NCBI GenBank assembly: GCA_903925515.1
Contig: CAIYFP010000427.1
Span: 1 to 19,765, forward strand
From: an uncultured Verrucomicrobiota bacterium
GTDB lineage: Bacteria > Verrucomicrobiota > Verrucomicrobiia > Limisphaerales > UBA9464
Length of the DNA: 19,765 bases
Direction of reading: 5' to 3'
Positions 7,364 to 15,183 of this stretch are shown here, in pieces. Every line of letters starts with the position of its first letter. Within the stretch, counting starts at the first letter, position 1. Below the pieces are notes generated by a model. It did no database searches. It was given only the letters and a program-made list of their open reading frames with translations, and was not told the DNA's origin. The translations under genes and the position numbers were made by a program.

Positions 7364-8449
7364 CTAGTCGTACCGGATGACCACCCTTGAGCCCTCGACA
7401 CGGATGTCGCGAAGTTGCGGCCCGGCCGGGCCGGTCACCCTGAAGAACGACGCCGAGGGATTCATGGGGACCCGAAACTCGCGGCGCACGGGATCATGGG
7501 GGGCGCCGCTGGCCGGGCCGAAGCCCGAGGCAAGGTTCGTCGAGACCATGAGGCTGGCCGGGCCGGGCGCGCGTTGGATGACGGAGTCAATCCACTGCCG
7601 CCTTGGCCAAACCCGGGTCGAGAAGCTCACGGCGGGCGCCGGGCCGTCCCCGTTGGCCGGCTCGATGTCCCAGGAGCCCGGGCTTGCTTGGCGGTAGAGG
7701 CCTCGAAAATCAAAGATGGCGCCCTGCTGCGTCGGGGACTCGGGGTCGGTTCGATACTCGCTGTCCGTGGCGAAGTTGATGGCCGCGAGTTGCCACTGGC
7801 CGGAACGCTGGACCCAGACCGGCCCGCCGGAGTCCCCCACCGAGACCGTGCATTCGTCGTCGCCCGCGTCCCCGTCGAAGTCGAACGTCACCACCGGCCC
7901 GTAGAGCCCGATGGCGAGGCCGTCCGCCACCGCATCCACGGTGTTCGTGCCCCAGCGTTGGGCGCCGTTGTTCACGCCCCATGTCCAACCGCCGAGCTCC
8001 GGCCCGTTGCCGCGGTCCACCATGATCTCGGCTCCCCGTGCCGTCCCGCGCCCGATCACGACGATGCCCTCGTCCCGCCCGAGGTCCGACGTCACCCTTC
8101 GCGCAAAGCCGGGAAACTCCCCGCACACGTGCCAGAGCTGGAGGTCGGACTGGGAATCCGTCTCGAACGAGACCGCGCGGAAGGTTTGTCCCCGCCATGT
8201 GAACGTTTGCCCGACGGACTGTCCGATGTGGGCCGCCGTGATGAACGAGGACGGGCCGACCGGCACGCCCGTGAACACGCCGAATGCGCCCGTCCAATCC
8301 CATCCGCCGCCCCCGAGGCCGGCCGGGGCGTGAAGGTACTTCTCGGGCTGGCCGGTGCCGAACGGGATGACCGCCGCCATGCGAAGGGGTCCCGTTGCAA
8401 GACACGCGAGGGTCATCCATCGCGCCATGGTTCCCGTGAACGCGCTCAT
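7364..8449 (-). CDS. Secreted trypsin-like serine protease
   Basis: A 361-residue chymotrypsin-fold (S1-like) protease, probably secreted. The catalytic triad is visible: His74 in FITAAHIG, Asp102 in QSDLQLWHV, and Ser207 in VSVGDSGGPVW. The N-terminus has a short hydrophobic signal (MARWMTLACLATGPLRMAAV); internal ATGs at residues 8 and 12 (8428, 8416) are possible starts and give a more normal signal length. After the protease domain, from about residue 265, a Pro/Gly-rich tail ending FFRVTGPAGPQLRDIRVEG resembles a small beta domain often found at the C-terminus of secreted verrucomicrobial proteins. A calcium-type acidic loop DFDGDAGDDE (190-199) precedes the active Ser. It is transcribed alone, convergent with copA and divergent from the pseudopilin operon. 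Substrate unknown. Confidence 0.88.
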   Translation of the reverse strand: MSAFTGTMARWMTLACLATGPLRMAAVIPFGTGQPEKYLHAPAGLGGGGWDWTGAFGVFTGVPVGPSSFITAAHIGQSVGQTFTWRGQTFRAVSFETDSQSDLQLWHVCGEFPGFARRVTSDLGRDEGIVVIGRGTARGAEIMVDRGNGPELGGWTWGVNNGAQRWGTNTVDAVADGLAIGLYGPVVTFDFDGDAGDDECTVSVGDSGGPVWVQRSGQWQLAAINFATDSEYRTDPESPTQQGAIFDFRGLYRQASPGSWDIEPANGDGPAPAVSFSTRVWPRRQWIDSVIQRAPGPASLMVSTNLASGFGPASGAPHDPVRREFRVPMNPSASFFRVTGPAGPQLRDIRVEGSRVVIRYD

Positions 8450-8548
8450 GGTCCACCATCATGGGACGTCGTGGATGCAAACGCGAGCCCGCCGTCCGGA
8501 CATGCGTTGCCCGCTGGCCATTCCGGCTTCCCGGGTAACCTTGGGGCC
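8450..8548. promoter_or_regulatory. Divergent promoter region, protease / pseudopilin operon
   Basis: These 99 bp separate the minus-strand protease from the plus-strand pseudopilin operon and must contain, or partly contain, both promoters. No clear -35/-10 pair was recognised in either direction. This is a positional inference. Confidence 0.35.
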
Positions 8549-9334
8549 ATGGGTTGGGTCTGGAGGGACATGCAGTCGGCGCGGCAACAGGTGCATCCGG
8601 GACGTCATCAAGGCGCCCGTGCCTTCACGCTGATCGAGCTCCTCGTCGTCATCGCCATCATCGCCATCCTTGCGGGCATGCTCCTCCCGGCGCTCGCCCG
8701 CGCCAAGGACGCCGCCCGCCGCATTGCCTGCGTCAACAACCAACGCCAGCTCGGCCTCGCCATCCGCATGTACGCGGACGACAACAACGAGAAGTACCCG
8801 TCCCGGGTCGTCACCAACCGCTGGCCCACCGCCACGCTCCCCTACTACAAGGACTTCCGCGTCCTCCGTTGCCCGGCGGACCCGCCCCGCCAGAAAATCG
8901 GCGGTGGCTCCTCCCTCGTCAGCAGCAACACGCATCCCGCCGACTTCGTCCAGCGCACCTACCTCATCAATGGCTGGAACGACCTCTACAAGCTCCGCCT
9001 TTCCAAGGAGGAGTGGACCTTCTTCCGCGTGCTCGGCGCCGGCGACAAGACCGTCCGCGAAAACGACGTGCGCGAGCCCACCGAGACCATCCTGCTCGGC
9101 GAGAAGGAGCAGGACTCGGGGCATTTCCACATGGATTTCGACCAGTTCGACGACATCCTGCAGCTCAACCAGAACCGCCATGCCAACTCGGCCAAGAGCG
9201 GGCGCGGCGGAGGCTCGGACTACACCATGGCCGACGGCTCCGTCCGCTTCCTGAGGTTCGGCCGGTCCCTTGCGCCGCTCAACCTGTGGGCCGTCACCGA
9301 GGAGGCGCGCCAGCTCGGCCTGGAAACCCCCTGA
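8549..9334 (+). CDS. Prepilin-like (type II secretion pseudopilin-type) protein
   Basis: A 261-residue protein with a prepilin N-terminal cleavage/methylation motif: RAFTLIELLVVIAIIAILAG followed by MLLPALARAKDAARR, cleaved after Ala rather than the commoner Gly, with Glu at +5 as expected. After the hydrophobic helix comes a globular domain ending HANSAKSGRGGGSDYTMADG (from about residue 214), then SVRFLRFG, the H-X-DG type C-terminus very common in Verrucomicrobiota and Planctomycetes. Such proteins are thought to be pseudopilins or surface fibre subunits. The start could be 8549 or 8570; the second has GGAGG at 8562-8566 but only 3 nt of spacing. It heads an operon with the next two genes, 17 bp before the second. 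Confidence 0.9.
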   Translation: MGWVWRDMQSARQQVHPGRHQGARAFTLIELLVVIAIIAILAGMLLPALARAKDAARRIACVNNQRQLGLAIRMYADDNNEKYPSRVVTNRWPTATLPYYKDFRVLRCPADPPRQKIGGGSSLVSSNTHPADFVQRTYLINGWNDLYKLRLSKEEWTFFRVLGAGDKTVRENDVREPTETILLGEKEQDSGHFHMDFDQFDDILQLNQNRHANSAKSGRGGGSDYTMADGSVRFLRFGRSLAPLNLWAVTEEARQLGLETP

Positions 9335-9351
9335 ACCCAACCTGACTCGCC

Positions 9352-10137
9352 ATGAAGGGACGAACATGGGCCATGCTGGCCGCCGCGTGGGTGCTGGGCA
9401 CGTGCTACGTGCTCTTCTACACCGAATGGCTCCATCCCGACCCCATCCAGATCCAGGCCCAGGTCCGCGACATGGCCCCGCGCCAGATGTTCCGCGAACG
9501 CGCCGCCAACCCGTCCGACCTGCGCCGGGAACGCGAGGAACGGGCCGCCGCGTCCGCCAGGCGCCCCGTCAACTCCAACGAACCCGCGCCCGCCAAGGGG
9601 CCGCCCAAGGCCGTCCCGGCGCCCGCCGTCGTGGATGCCGGCGCCGCGCCCCGCAAGGAGGTCGCCCCCGGCCCATCCACCAACCGCCCCTCCCCCAAGG
9701 AAGCGCGCGCGGCCCTTGCTGCCCGACGCACCGAGGAACGCGCCCGCCTGAAGGGCCTCGCCGAGGAACGCGCCGCCGCCCGCGCCGCCGAGGCCACCGC
9801 CGGACGATTCGAGGGCCTCTATCCGGTGGTCTTCGCCCTCGACGGCGAATACCGGCTCACCCAGGTCCGTGTCATCGAGGTCACCCCGTCCGTCCCCGGC
9901 AAGGCCCCCAAGATCGTCTGGCAGCTCGATTCCTCCAGCAACTCCATCCCCACCAAGGCCCTCCTCTACGGTCGAATCCCCAAGGGGATGAAGCTCAAGG
10001 ACGGGCGTTCCATGGCCGAGAAGCTCGTGCCGGGCATCGAGTACCGGCTTGAGGTCAAGGCCGGCCGCTACAAGGGCTCGACCACCTTCAAGGCCAAGGA
10101 ATCCCCGCCGCCCCCCGAAGGCGGCACAACGGGATGA
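9352..10137 (+). CDS. Single-TM protein of pseudopilin operon
   Basis: A 261-residue protein with one N-terminal membrane segment (about 6-22) and a conserved-looking juxtamembrane part LFYTEWLHPDPIQIQAQVR. A charged Arg/Ala/Pro-rich stalk of about 100 residues follows (about 45-155). The C-terminal domain (about 158-252) is beta-rich: PVVFALDGEYRLTQVRVIEV, then IVWQLDSSSNSIPTKALLYG and GIEYRLEVKAGRYKG. I recognise this organisation as typical of small membrane proteins encoded beside prepilin-like genes in Verrucomicrobiota, but know no assigned function. Its stop overlaps the next start by four bases (ATGA at 10134-10137), so it is translationally coupled to the second prepilin. A role as minor pilus component or assembly partner is inference from position. 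Confidence 0.75.
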   Translation: MKGRTWAMLAAAWVLGTCYVLFYTEWLHPDPIQIQAQVRDMAPRQMFRERAANPSDLRREREERAAASARRPVNSNEPAPAKGPPKAVPAPAVVDAGAAPRKEVAPGPSTNRPSPKEARAALAARRTEERARLKGLAEERAAARAAEATAGRFEGLYPVVFALDGEYRLTQVRVIEVTPSVPGKAPKIVWQLDSSSNSIPTKALLYGRIPKGMKLKDGRSMAEKLVPGIEYRLEVKAGRYKGSTTFKAKESPPPPEGGTTG

Positions 10138-10922
10138 CCGGGGCCTCCTCCTCCATCCGCGCCGCTGCCTGCGGGGTTTTCCAGCCCCCCGCCGTCTGCC
10201 GTCGCCGCAGCCATGGACTTCGTCCTCGCCTTGGCCGCGCCTTCAGCCTTGTCGAATTGCTCGTCGTCGTGGGCATCGTCGCCTTGCTCGCCGGGCTGCT
10301 CCTGCCAGCCCTTGCTCGCGCGCGCCTGAAGGCGACGCAATCCGCCTGCCTCTCCAACCTCCGCCATGCAGGCGTCGGCATGTCCCTCTACCTCGGAGAC
10401 CATCACGACCGCTTCCCGGACGCCCGTCCCCTCAAGGCCATGCTCGGGTTCCGTCCATGGGCGGGCTGGCCTCCCTCCGATCCAAGGGCGGGCTGGGTGC
10501 CCGCCGTGATGGCTTCCCATTCTGGCCCGCGTGTTTGGCTGTGCCCGTCCGTTGCCTCCTCGCGCCTTCGCCATGTCGAGCAAGCCGTCCAGCCCGTGCC
10601 CGCGAGCGAGTCATCCCTCGTCACGGGCTACTGGCTCTGGCGCTTCGACCGCACCAACGACCCGGTGCCCTTGGACAACTTCTGGGGCAAGACGCCCGAC
10701 CATGCCATCGCCGACCTCCGCGCCGCCAACAACCCGGTCGCGGGCCAACCGTCCTCGCCCTCCGACGTCGAGCTTGTCGTGGACGTCTATCTTCCCTCCG
10801 GCGTCCCGGGCATTGCACCCGAGCTCGCCGGACGTTCCGCTCATCCGGGGGGCCGGAATCGATTGATGCTCGACCAAAGCGCGTCATGGATTCGCGACCC
10901 GCGGATCATGCTCGGCCCGTGA
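10134..10922 (+). CDS. Second prepilin-like protein
   Basis: A 262-residue protein with the prepilin motif GRAFSLVELLVVVGIVALLA followed by GLLLPALARARLKATQSACL, preceded by an unusually long basic leader of about 34 residues (rich in Arg, with VCRRRSHGLRPRLGR). Leaders this long still fit prepilin peptidase substrates, but a later non-ATG start is possible. The globular part carries PRVWLCPSV (matching the usual RCP region), VTGYWLWRFDR and a C-terminus HPGGRNRLMLDQSASWIRDP that degenerates from the H-X-DG ending. Its ATG overlaps the stop of the preceding gene by four bases. A GCCCG-TGAT-CGGGC hairpin (10915-10928) spans the stop codon, without a T-run. Confidence 0.85.
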   Translation: MTGASSSIRAAACGVFQPPAVCRRRSHGLRPRLGRAFSLVELLVVVGIVALLAGLLLPALARARLKATQSACLSNLRHAGVGMSLYLGDHHDRFPDARPLKAMLGFRPWAGWPPSDPRAGWVPAVMASHSGPRVWLCPSVASSRLRHVEQAVQPVPASESSLVTGYWLWRFDRTNDPVPLDNFWGKTPDHAIADLRAANNPVAGQPSSPSDVELVVDVYLPSGVPGIAPELAGRSAHPGGRNRLMLDQSASWIRDPRIMLGP

Positions 10923-10971
10923 TCGGGCGACGTGGGGTTGGCGTCGGGCATGCGGGGTCCGGAATTCATGC

Positions 10972-10990
10972 TTGTCGCGGCTCGCGATGA
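10972..10990 (+). promoter_or_regulatory. Hairpin in the rpmB leader
   Basis: TCGCG (10975-10979) and CGCGA (10983-10987) form a perfect stem around GCT; with wobble pairs it extends to 10972-10990. It lies about 40 bases before the rpmB start. TTGTCG at 10972 is 17 bp before GATAGG-like bases (about 10995), a weak promoter match that would place part of the stem in the promoter. Ribosomal protein leaders sometimes carry autoregulatory structures, but none is known to me for bL28, so this is only a candidate. Confidence 0.3.
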
Positions 10991-11016
10991 CTCGATAGGG
11001 TCGGGGTTCGTTAACA

Positions 11017-11022
11017 AAGGAA
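11017..11022 (+). promoter_or_regulatory. Shine-Dalgarno for rpmB
   Basis: AAGGAA lies 7 nt before the ATG at 11030. It is one of the few clear ribosome binding sites in the window and fixes the rpmB start. Confidence 0.75.
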
Positions 11023-11029
11023 CCAAGTT

Positions 11030-11296
11030 ATGTCTCGGATTTGCAGCGTGACCGGCAAGCGGCCTGGCAAGGGCCATCACATCTGGCGTTCCGGCAAGGC
11101 CAAGAAAAAGGGTGGCATCGGCACCCATGTGACGGCCATGACCAAGCGCCGTTTCTTCCCCAACCTGCAGCGCGTCAAGGTCCTCCTCCCCTCCGGCGAG
11201 GTGAAGTACATCCGGGTTGCCACGTCGGCCATCAAGAAGGGCCTCGTCACCAAGGCGCCGCCCCGGACGTGGAAGAAGGAACAGGCCGCCGCCTGA
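11030..11296 (+). CDS. rpmB: Ribosomal protein bL28
   Basis: An 88-residue large-subunit ribosomal protein. The N-terminus MSRICSVTGKRPGKGHHI is the bL28 signature, followed by THVTAMTKRRFFPNLQRVKV and the C-terminal half KYIRVATSAIKKGLVTKAP. Length is normal and the residues are strongly basic, as needed to bind 23S rRNA. Only the first Cys of the possible zinc-type motif is present, so this is the Cys-poor form. It has a good Shine-Dalgarno and is followed by a strong terminator, so it is probably transcribed alone. Confidence 0.97.
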   Translation: MSRICSVTGKRPGKGHHIWRSGKAKKKGGIGTHVTAMTKRRFFPNLQRVKVLLPSGEVKYIRVATSAIKKGLVTKAPPRTWKKEQAAA

Positions 11297-11308
11297 TGGG
11301 CCCAACGT

Positions 11309-11384
11309 CGAGGCCGGTCGGCCTCGCATCCTGTTCGGCGAGCCACGGGCCGCGCCCCTCATGGGGGTTGCGGCTCGTTCTTTT
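11309..11384 (+). terminator. Intrinsic terminator after rpmB
   Basis: Two hairpins follow the stop codon. The first is CGAGGCC (11309-11315), loop GGTC, GGCCTCG (11320-11326), without a T-run. The second pairs CGAGCC (11339-11344) with GGCTCG (11372-11377) around an inner CCCC-TCAT-GGGG stem (11355-11366), with CCGC (11350-11353) able to pair with GCGG (11370-11373). It is followed at once by TTCTTTT (11378-11384). The second is a textbook rho-independent terminator and separates rpmB from the DUF2200 gene. Confidence 0.85.
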
Positions 11385-11429
11385 ACCTCTCCCGCCGCCG
11401 CAGTCCTCCCAAGCCACGGACCCGCGACC

Positions 11430-11786
11430 ATGACCCCGGCGGAACAGCGAATCTTCGGGATGCCCATGGCTCGCCTCTACCCGCTCTACGTCGCCAAGGT
11501 CGAGAGAAAGGGTCGGTCCAAGACCGACGTCGATGCCGTCCTCCAGTGGCTCACGGGCCACGGTCCCGAGGGGATCGCGTCCGAGATCGAGAAGGGCACG
11601 CAGCTCGAGGCATTCTTCCGTGATGCCCCTGCCCTGAACCCCGCCAGGACCCAAATCCGGGGCGTCGTTTGCGGCGTCCGGGTCGAGGACGTTCCCCACC
11701 CGCTCATGCAAGAGGTCCGACGCCTCGACAAACTCATCGACGAACTCGCCAAGGGCCGCCCCTTGGACCAGGTCCTCCGACGCTGA
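11430..11786 (+). CDS. DUF2200 family protein
   Basis: A 118-residue protein of the DUF2200 family (COG4898). The start MTPAEQRIFGMPMARLYPLY is followed by VAKVERKGRSKTDVDAVLQWL, then LNPARTQIRGVVCGVRVEDV and PLMQEVRRLDKLIDELAKG, which match the family almost throughout its length. No signal peptide or membrane segment, so probably cytoplasmic. The ATG at 11430 is chosen because it begins the conserved domain; the preceding in-frame bases include the rpmB terminator. Function of the family is not established to my knowledge. It lies alone between the terminator and a 720-bp gene-poor stretch. Confidence 0.88.
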   Translation: MTPAEQRIFGMPMARLYPLYVAKVERKGRSKTDVDAVLQWLTGHGPEGIASEIEKGTQLEAFFRDAPALNPARTQIRGVVCGVRVEDVPHPLMQEVRRLDKLIDELAKGRPLDQVLRR

Positions 11787-12507
11787 CCGCCATGGCGTCC
11801 CCCTCGGGACCGGGGAAGGGCATCGAGCGTGGGAGCACCCTTGGAACGCCCTGGAAGCGCGGCCGTCCCCGGCCGCTGCGGGGCGCAGCGAGGGCATGAT
11901 GCTTGCTCCCGGGGGCCGGCTCGGTCCAAGGCCCATGACGCCCGGGAGCGCGTCCCGCCCATGCGCGACGTGATCCGAGGCCATGATTTCGTGCCCTCGG
12001 GGACACCCTGCCCAAGTGCAACGCCATGCCCAAGAGGCCATGCGCCAGCGCACCCGATCCGGTCCCGTAACGGCCGAGCCCAACATTTTCCCAACTATAC
12101 CCCATGCGAGACGAGGCGGCGGTCGGATACCGTGACGGCTTGTGAGCACGTTCACTCGGTCACGTCATGCCCGCCCAACCCGAATCCCTGCCGCGAATCG
12201 GATCATCGCCTTGGTGTCGGTGAACCGCGCGTCCTTGGCTTGTCCACGGCAACGCTGCTTGCCGCCGAACAGCAGGGCCGGCTGGCATTCATCCATGCCC
12301 AATCCTGGGCCTGCGAGAGGCTGCAATTCGGCATGGACTCGATGCGACCGCGCACGCCGTGAGCGCCTGCAACAACGATGCCGACCCATCCTCCCCAAGC
12401 TCCCTATGCAAGGCAGCGCAAAGGCGGCATGGGAGGGGCGGCGAGCATTCATGGATTCGTCCCATGTCGTTGCCTGAAACCAAGATGGGCCCTCAATCGA
12501 TCACTTC
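11787..12507. other. Gene-poor intergenic region upstream of the secreted-protein cluster
   Basis: About 720 bp without a supported gene. Frames on both strands are Arg/Pro/Ala-rich with no family match. A hairpin lies at 11859-11876. The bases at 12084-12101 are unusually AT-rich for the region and include TATACC (12096-12101), a possible -10 box lacking a good -35. ACCGTGACGG near 12130 and CGGTCACGTC near 12157 form a loose dyad. The promoter for the six-gene cluster is expected here but not pinned down. Confidence 0.4.
11859..11876 (+). terminator. Hairpin downstream of the DUF2200 gene
   Basis: GCGGCC (11859-11864), loop GTCCCC, GGCCGC (11871-11876) forms a stable stem about 75 bp after the stop. 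It sits between GGGAGCA (11831-11837) and its complement TGCTCCC (11904-11910), which could close a larger structure. No T-run follows, so a terminator role is uncertain. Confidence 0.35.
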
Positions 12508-13986
12508 ATGAACGAACAAATCGAGGGCAAGGAAACCCGCTCCGCGGCGGGCAGACCGCAGAACACGATGCGGATCGTGCCCGTCGGAGGCCTGCTGTTG
12601 TTCCTTGTGATGATTCTCGCAGGATGCGTCACCGCTCCCGTCGTCAAGACCGTTGAGTTTCGCGAGAAAGGGCAGACATCGGGCGAGTCCCAGGGAGCTC
12701 GAGCCGCCAAGGCTCGGATGGCACGTGCACTGGCACCGGGAATCCAAAATCGCAAGGAACGGGTCTTGTGGGGGGGCGTGTCGGTCTGGGGCAACGATGA
12801 GAGCGGCAACAATGCTCCATATTGCACCAAGCTGGCCTCGGAGCTGCAGGCCGTCCTCGTCGAAGCCTTGCGAACGTGCGATCCACCCTCGTTCGAGCTG
12901 GCTGGCATTGGCGACGGTTTGGCTGACAACTGGAGGCAACAGGATGCCCTGGTGATGGTCGTCGTCTTGTCATCCGAGAAGGTATTCTCCCTCCCAACTT
13001 CAGGCCAAAACCGGGTCAACGTCGATGTCATGGGGTACATCCTGTTTATTGATACAAAAAACGGCATGCAGGCGACGTCGTCGTATCCGCTTAGCGTGAA
13101 CGTCGTGGACCTCCTCGACCATCCGCCGACGGAGGACGAGACCATCGCCATGTTCAAGACCGCCCTGCTTGCCCTTGACAAGAACAAGTCGAGCCGGGCC
13201 TATGGCTTGGCAGGACAGGTCATCGAGACTCTTGCGGAGGGAGCGATGGCCCCACGAGCCGTTCGAAGCCCGATCGCCGTGGATCCCGTTGCATTCGGGC
13301 CTGCAATCCATGCGGGCCTCTTCCTCGGCAAGCCATTCGACGTGGACGTCGGTCGCGTGGCTCCATGGCGGGACATCCTTGCCAACCACCTTTGCCTCCA
13401 CCTCGGGTTCCGGTCCGGCTTCCCGGTAAATCCCTACACGGGCAACGGGTCCATGGTCCGGACGGAGCAATCCTTGGCAAGCGCCGCGCAATTGACCATG
13501 CGAAGAACAGACGGCCAACAGTTGAGCGTTGCCATCCCAAAACCCGTGCTCCTGATCCACCTTCAAGTGGACGCGTTGATCGCGGAGGAATCGAGGGTTC
13601 AACCGAAGGAGTTCGCGCTTACCAAGGTCGCCTACGGCTTCCACGGCAAGCTCAGGGTCCTGAATGCTGATTCAGGACGGGAAATCATTTCCGTGGTGAT
13701 CGAGGTTCCCGGTACCCGGCAAACCGTGTCGAATTCCAAGCTGCTCAAGAGATATGATGACATGGTCACCGTGCCGTTGCAGACAAGCACCATCGAGGGC
13801 GGCAAGGTGGACCACCTTGGCATGTGGAGGAGCCAATTGTCCCGGTTCGTCGAGCAACTCGCACATGAGATCGCGTTTCCGGAGGAGGACGTGCTCAAAA
13901 GGTTTGGCGTGATCCGGAACTCAATCCAGCGAAATGCCGGTGGAGGCAAGGCCCAGGACGGTGGGACCCTGGCCATGGCGCGATGA
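12508..13986 (+). CDS. Large secreted lipoprotein, first gene of envelope cluster
   Basis: A 492-residue predicted lipoprotein with no recognised family. From the ATG at 12568, MRIVPVGGLLLFLVMILAGC is a typical lipoprotein signal with lipobox LAGC, lipidated Cys at residue 20 (40 from ATG 12508). The start at 12568 is therefore attractive, although neither ATG has a Shine-Dalgarno. The mature part seems to have two similar halves. Near residues 85-240 (numbered from 12508) are RVLWGGVSVWG and VDVMGYILFIDTKNGMQ, and near 340-455 are PVLLIHLQVDALIAEE and VAYGFHGKLRVLNADSG; each half ends in a long helix. Strand-plus-helix layout and phrases like LRVLNADSGREI recall CsgG-type outer-membrane lipoproteins, but this is weak. 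The gene leads a six-gene run with short gaps. Confidence 0.8.
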   Translation: MNEQIEGKETRSAAGRPQNTMRIVPVGGLLLFLVMILAGCVTAPVVKTVEFREKGQTSGESQGARAAKARMARALAPGIQNRKERVLWGGVSVWGNDESGNNAPYCTKLASELQAVLVEALRTCDPPSFELAGIGDGLADNWRQQDALVMVVVLSSEKVFSLPTSGQNRVNVDVMGYILFIDTKNGMQATSSYPLSVNVVDLLDHPPTEDETIAMFKTALLALDKNKSSRAYGLAGQVIETLAEGAMAPRAVRSPIAVDPVAFGPAIHAGLFLGKPFDVDVGRVAPWRDILANHLCLHLGFRSGFPVNPYTGNGSMVRTEQSLASAAQLTMRRTDGQQLSVAIPKPVLLIHLQVDALIAEESRVQPKEFALTKVAYGFHGKLRVLNADSGREIISVVIEVPGTRQTVSNSKLLKRYDDMVTVPLQTSTIEGGKVDHLGMWRSQLSRFVEQLAHEIAFPEEDVLKRFGVIRNSIQRNAGGGKAQDGGTLAMAR

Positions 13987-14051
13987 GACAAGCTTGCCTC
14001 CATGAATGGACCAACTTGGGCAGCTGATTCATCAAGGGGGATTGCAGGACC

Positions 14052-15143
14052 ATGAACCACATCAAGTCCATGATCGCAGCTGCCATGGCGGCCCTCGTGA
14101 TGCTGCGCGTGGTATCCATTGCGGATGACCTCAGCCCGGTTGCCGTGGTCGATTTTCCATGCAGGAGCCAGAAAGGCATGTCGGCTGGCGAGGAGTCCAT
14201 TGCGATCGCGAAGCTAAAGGGAATCCTAATTGACAGGTACATCGCTAGCCTTGGGCCGGAGCGCCAGCCACTGGTGGCTGCCAAGAAGGCCGTCCTCCTT
14301 GCCAACCCGGATGCATTCCTGGAGAACTTCGAGGTGAGGTCGAGGGCTTTCGACAAGAAGTCCAAGCTCGCCACCATCTCGGGACAGGCCCTCGTGAACA
14401 CGGCCAGCATCTCCGCCCTCTTGGACGTGATTCCACAGGGCGAAAAACACCCGATCGCGTTCATATTTGTCGCCCGACGCCAATCTGAAGTTGAGTCAAA
14501 AGGACCCAAGCTAACAGCCGGGACCCAAAGCACCAAGGAGGTCCACGAGGGAGCGATCGCGGAATCCAAGGGGGCATCTGTGACCACGACATCGGTGTCG
14601 CGCGCATCCGAGGCGTCCACGACCGTGGAGAGCATCGTCCGTACTGCTGACAGAGTCGTGTACATGCTGGAGGACAATCTCAAGGCAGGCATTGATCGGA
14701 CCATGTCCAAGGTTTTTGTGGACCGGGGATTCGATACCGTTTCGGCCTCCGAATTGGTCGAGGCCACCCAAGGTGCATTCAACCCCGACAAGCTACAGGG
14801 TGACTTCCAAGCCAGCTCCCAGTTTTCCTTGGACAACCAACGGCTTGCCACGCGTTCCTGCAGGGAGGCTGGTGCACCCTTGCTGGCGTATGGGACCCTT
14901 ACGATCGGCGTCCAGAGAAGGGATCCCACGAACTCACGCAACATTCTTGTAAATGTGATCGTGGACGGTCAGGTATTCGACTGCCGGAAGCCCCTTGCCA
15001 TCAAGGTTGGCAGCATAGGGGCCCTCCAGGTCGAGGGCGTTGGCGCGGACCAGACCCAGGCCGAAACGGCGGCGCTGGAGCTCGCCGCCACCAAGGCGGC
15101 CAATGTTCTTGCAGATCAGCTTCGAGGCCGGGGTTTTAGGTGA
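14052..15143 (+). CDS. Secreted protein with CsgG-like and LPP20-like segments
   Basis: A 363-residue exported protein of no assigned family. The signal peptide is MNHIKSMIAAAMAALVMLRV followed by VSIADD, with cleavage near residue 24. Mature sequence begins SPVAVVDF, the kind of strand that opens CsgG/TolB-type domains. Residues 85-140 form an alternating pattern, DAFLENFEVRSRAFDKKSKL then ISGQALVNTASISALLDV and HPIAFIFVAR, as in FlgT/LPP20-type modules. A Ser/Thr/Glu-rich linker (about 145-195) follows, then DRTMSKVFVDRGFDTVSASEL and LLAYGTLTIGVQ. The C-terminus GVGADQTQAETAALELAATK plus AANVLADQLRGRG is the Gly-plus-Ala-helix pattern of LPP20-like domains. Gap to the upstream gene is 65 bp and to the next 40 bp. 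Probably periplasmic; partner role inferred from the cluster. Confidence 0.78.
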   Translation: MNHIKSMIAAAMAALVMLRVVSIADDLSPVAVVDFPCRSQKGMSAGEESIAIAKLKGILIDRYIASLGPERQPLVAAKKAVLLANPDAFLENFEVRSRAFDKKSKLATISGQALVNTASISALLDVIPQGEKHPIAFIFVARRQSEVESKGPKLTAGTQSTKEVHEGAIAESKGASVTTTSVSRASEASTTVESIVRTADRVVYMLEDNLKAGIDRTMSKVFVDRGFDTVSASELVEATQGAFNPDKLQGDFQASSQFSLDNQRLATRSCREAGAPLLAYGTLTIGVQRRDPTNSRNILVNVIVDGQVFDCRKPLAIKVGSIGALQVEGVGADQTQAETAALELAATKAANVLADQLRGRGFR

Positions 15144-15183
15144 CTCACCGGCCATCGGAAACAACAACCCATAGACATCAAAC

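Noticed and set aside
7415..8548. Long in-frame extension upstream of the first prepilin
   Set aside because: It lies antisense to the protease, whose catalytic triad is intact, and lacks family features; the prepilin leader starts at 8549 or 8570.
10915..10928. GCCCG-TGAT-CGGGC hairpin over the second prepilin stop codon as terminator
   Set aside because: Only a 5-bp stem with no T-run; noted in the gene entry but not called.
12096..12101. TATACC as promoter -10 for the six-gene cluster
   Set aside because: No acceptable -35 at 16-18 bp and more than 400 bp from the first gene.
12210..12362. Possible HipA N-terminal remnant (AEQQGRLAFIHAQSW)
   Set aside because: Similar spacing to the HipA GRLAF...W pattern, but too short, and no further HipA motif in any frame; could be chance.
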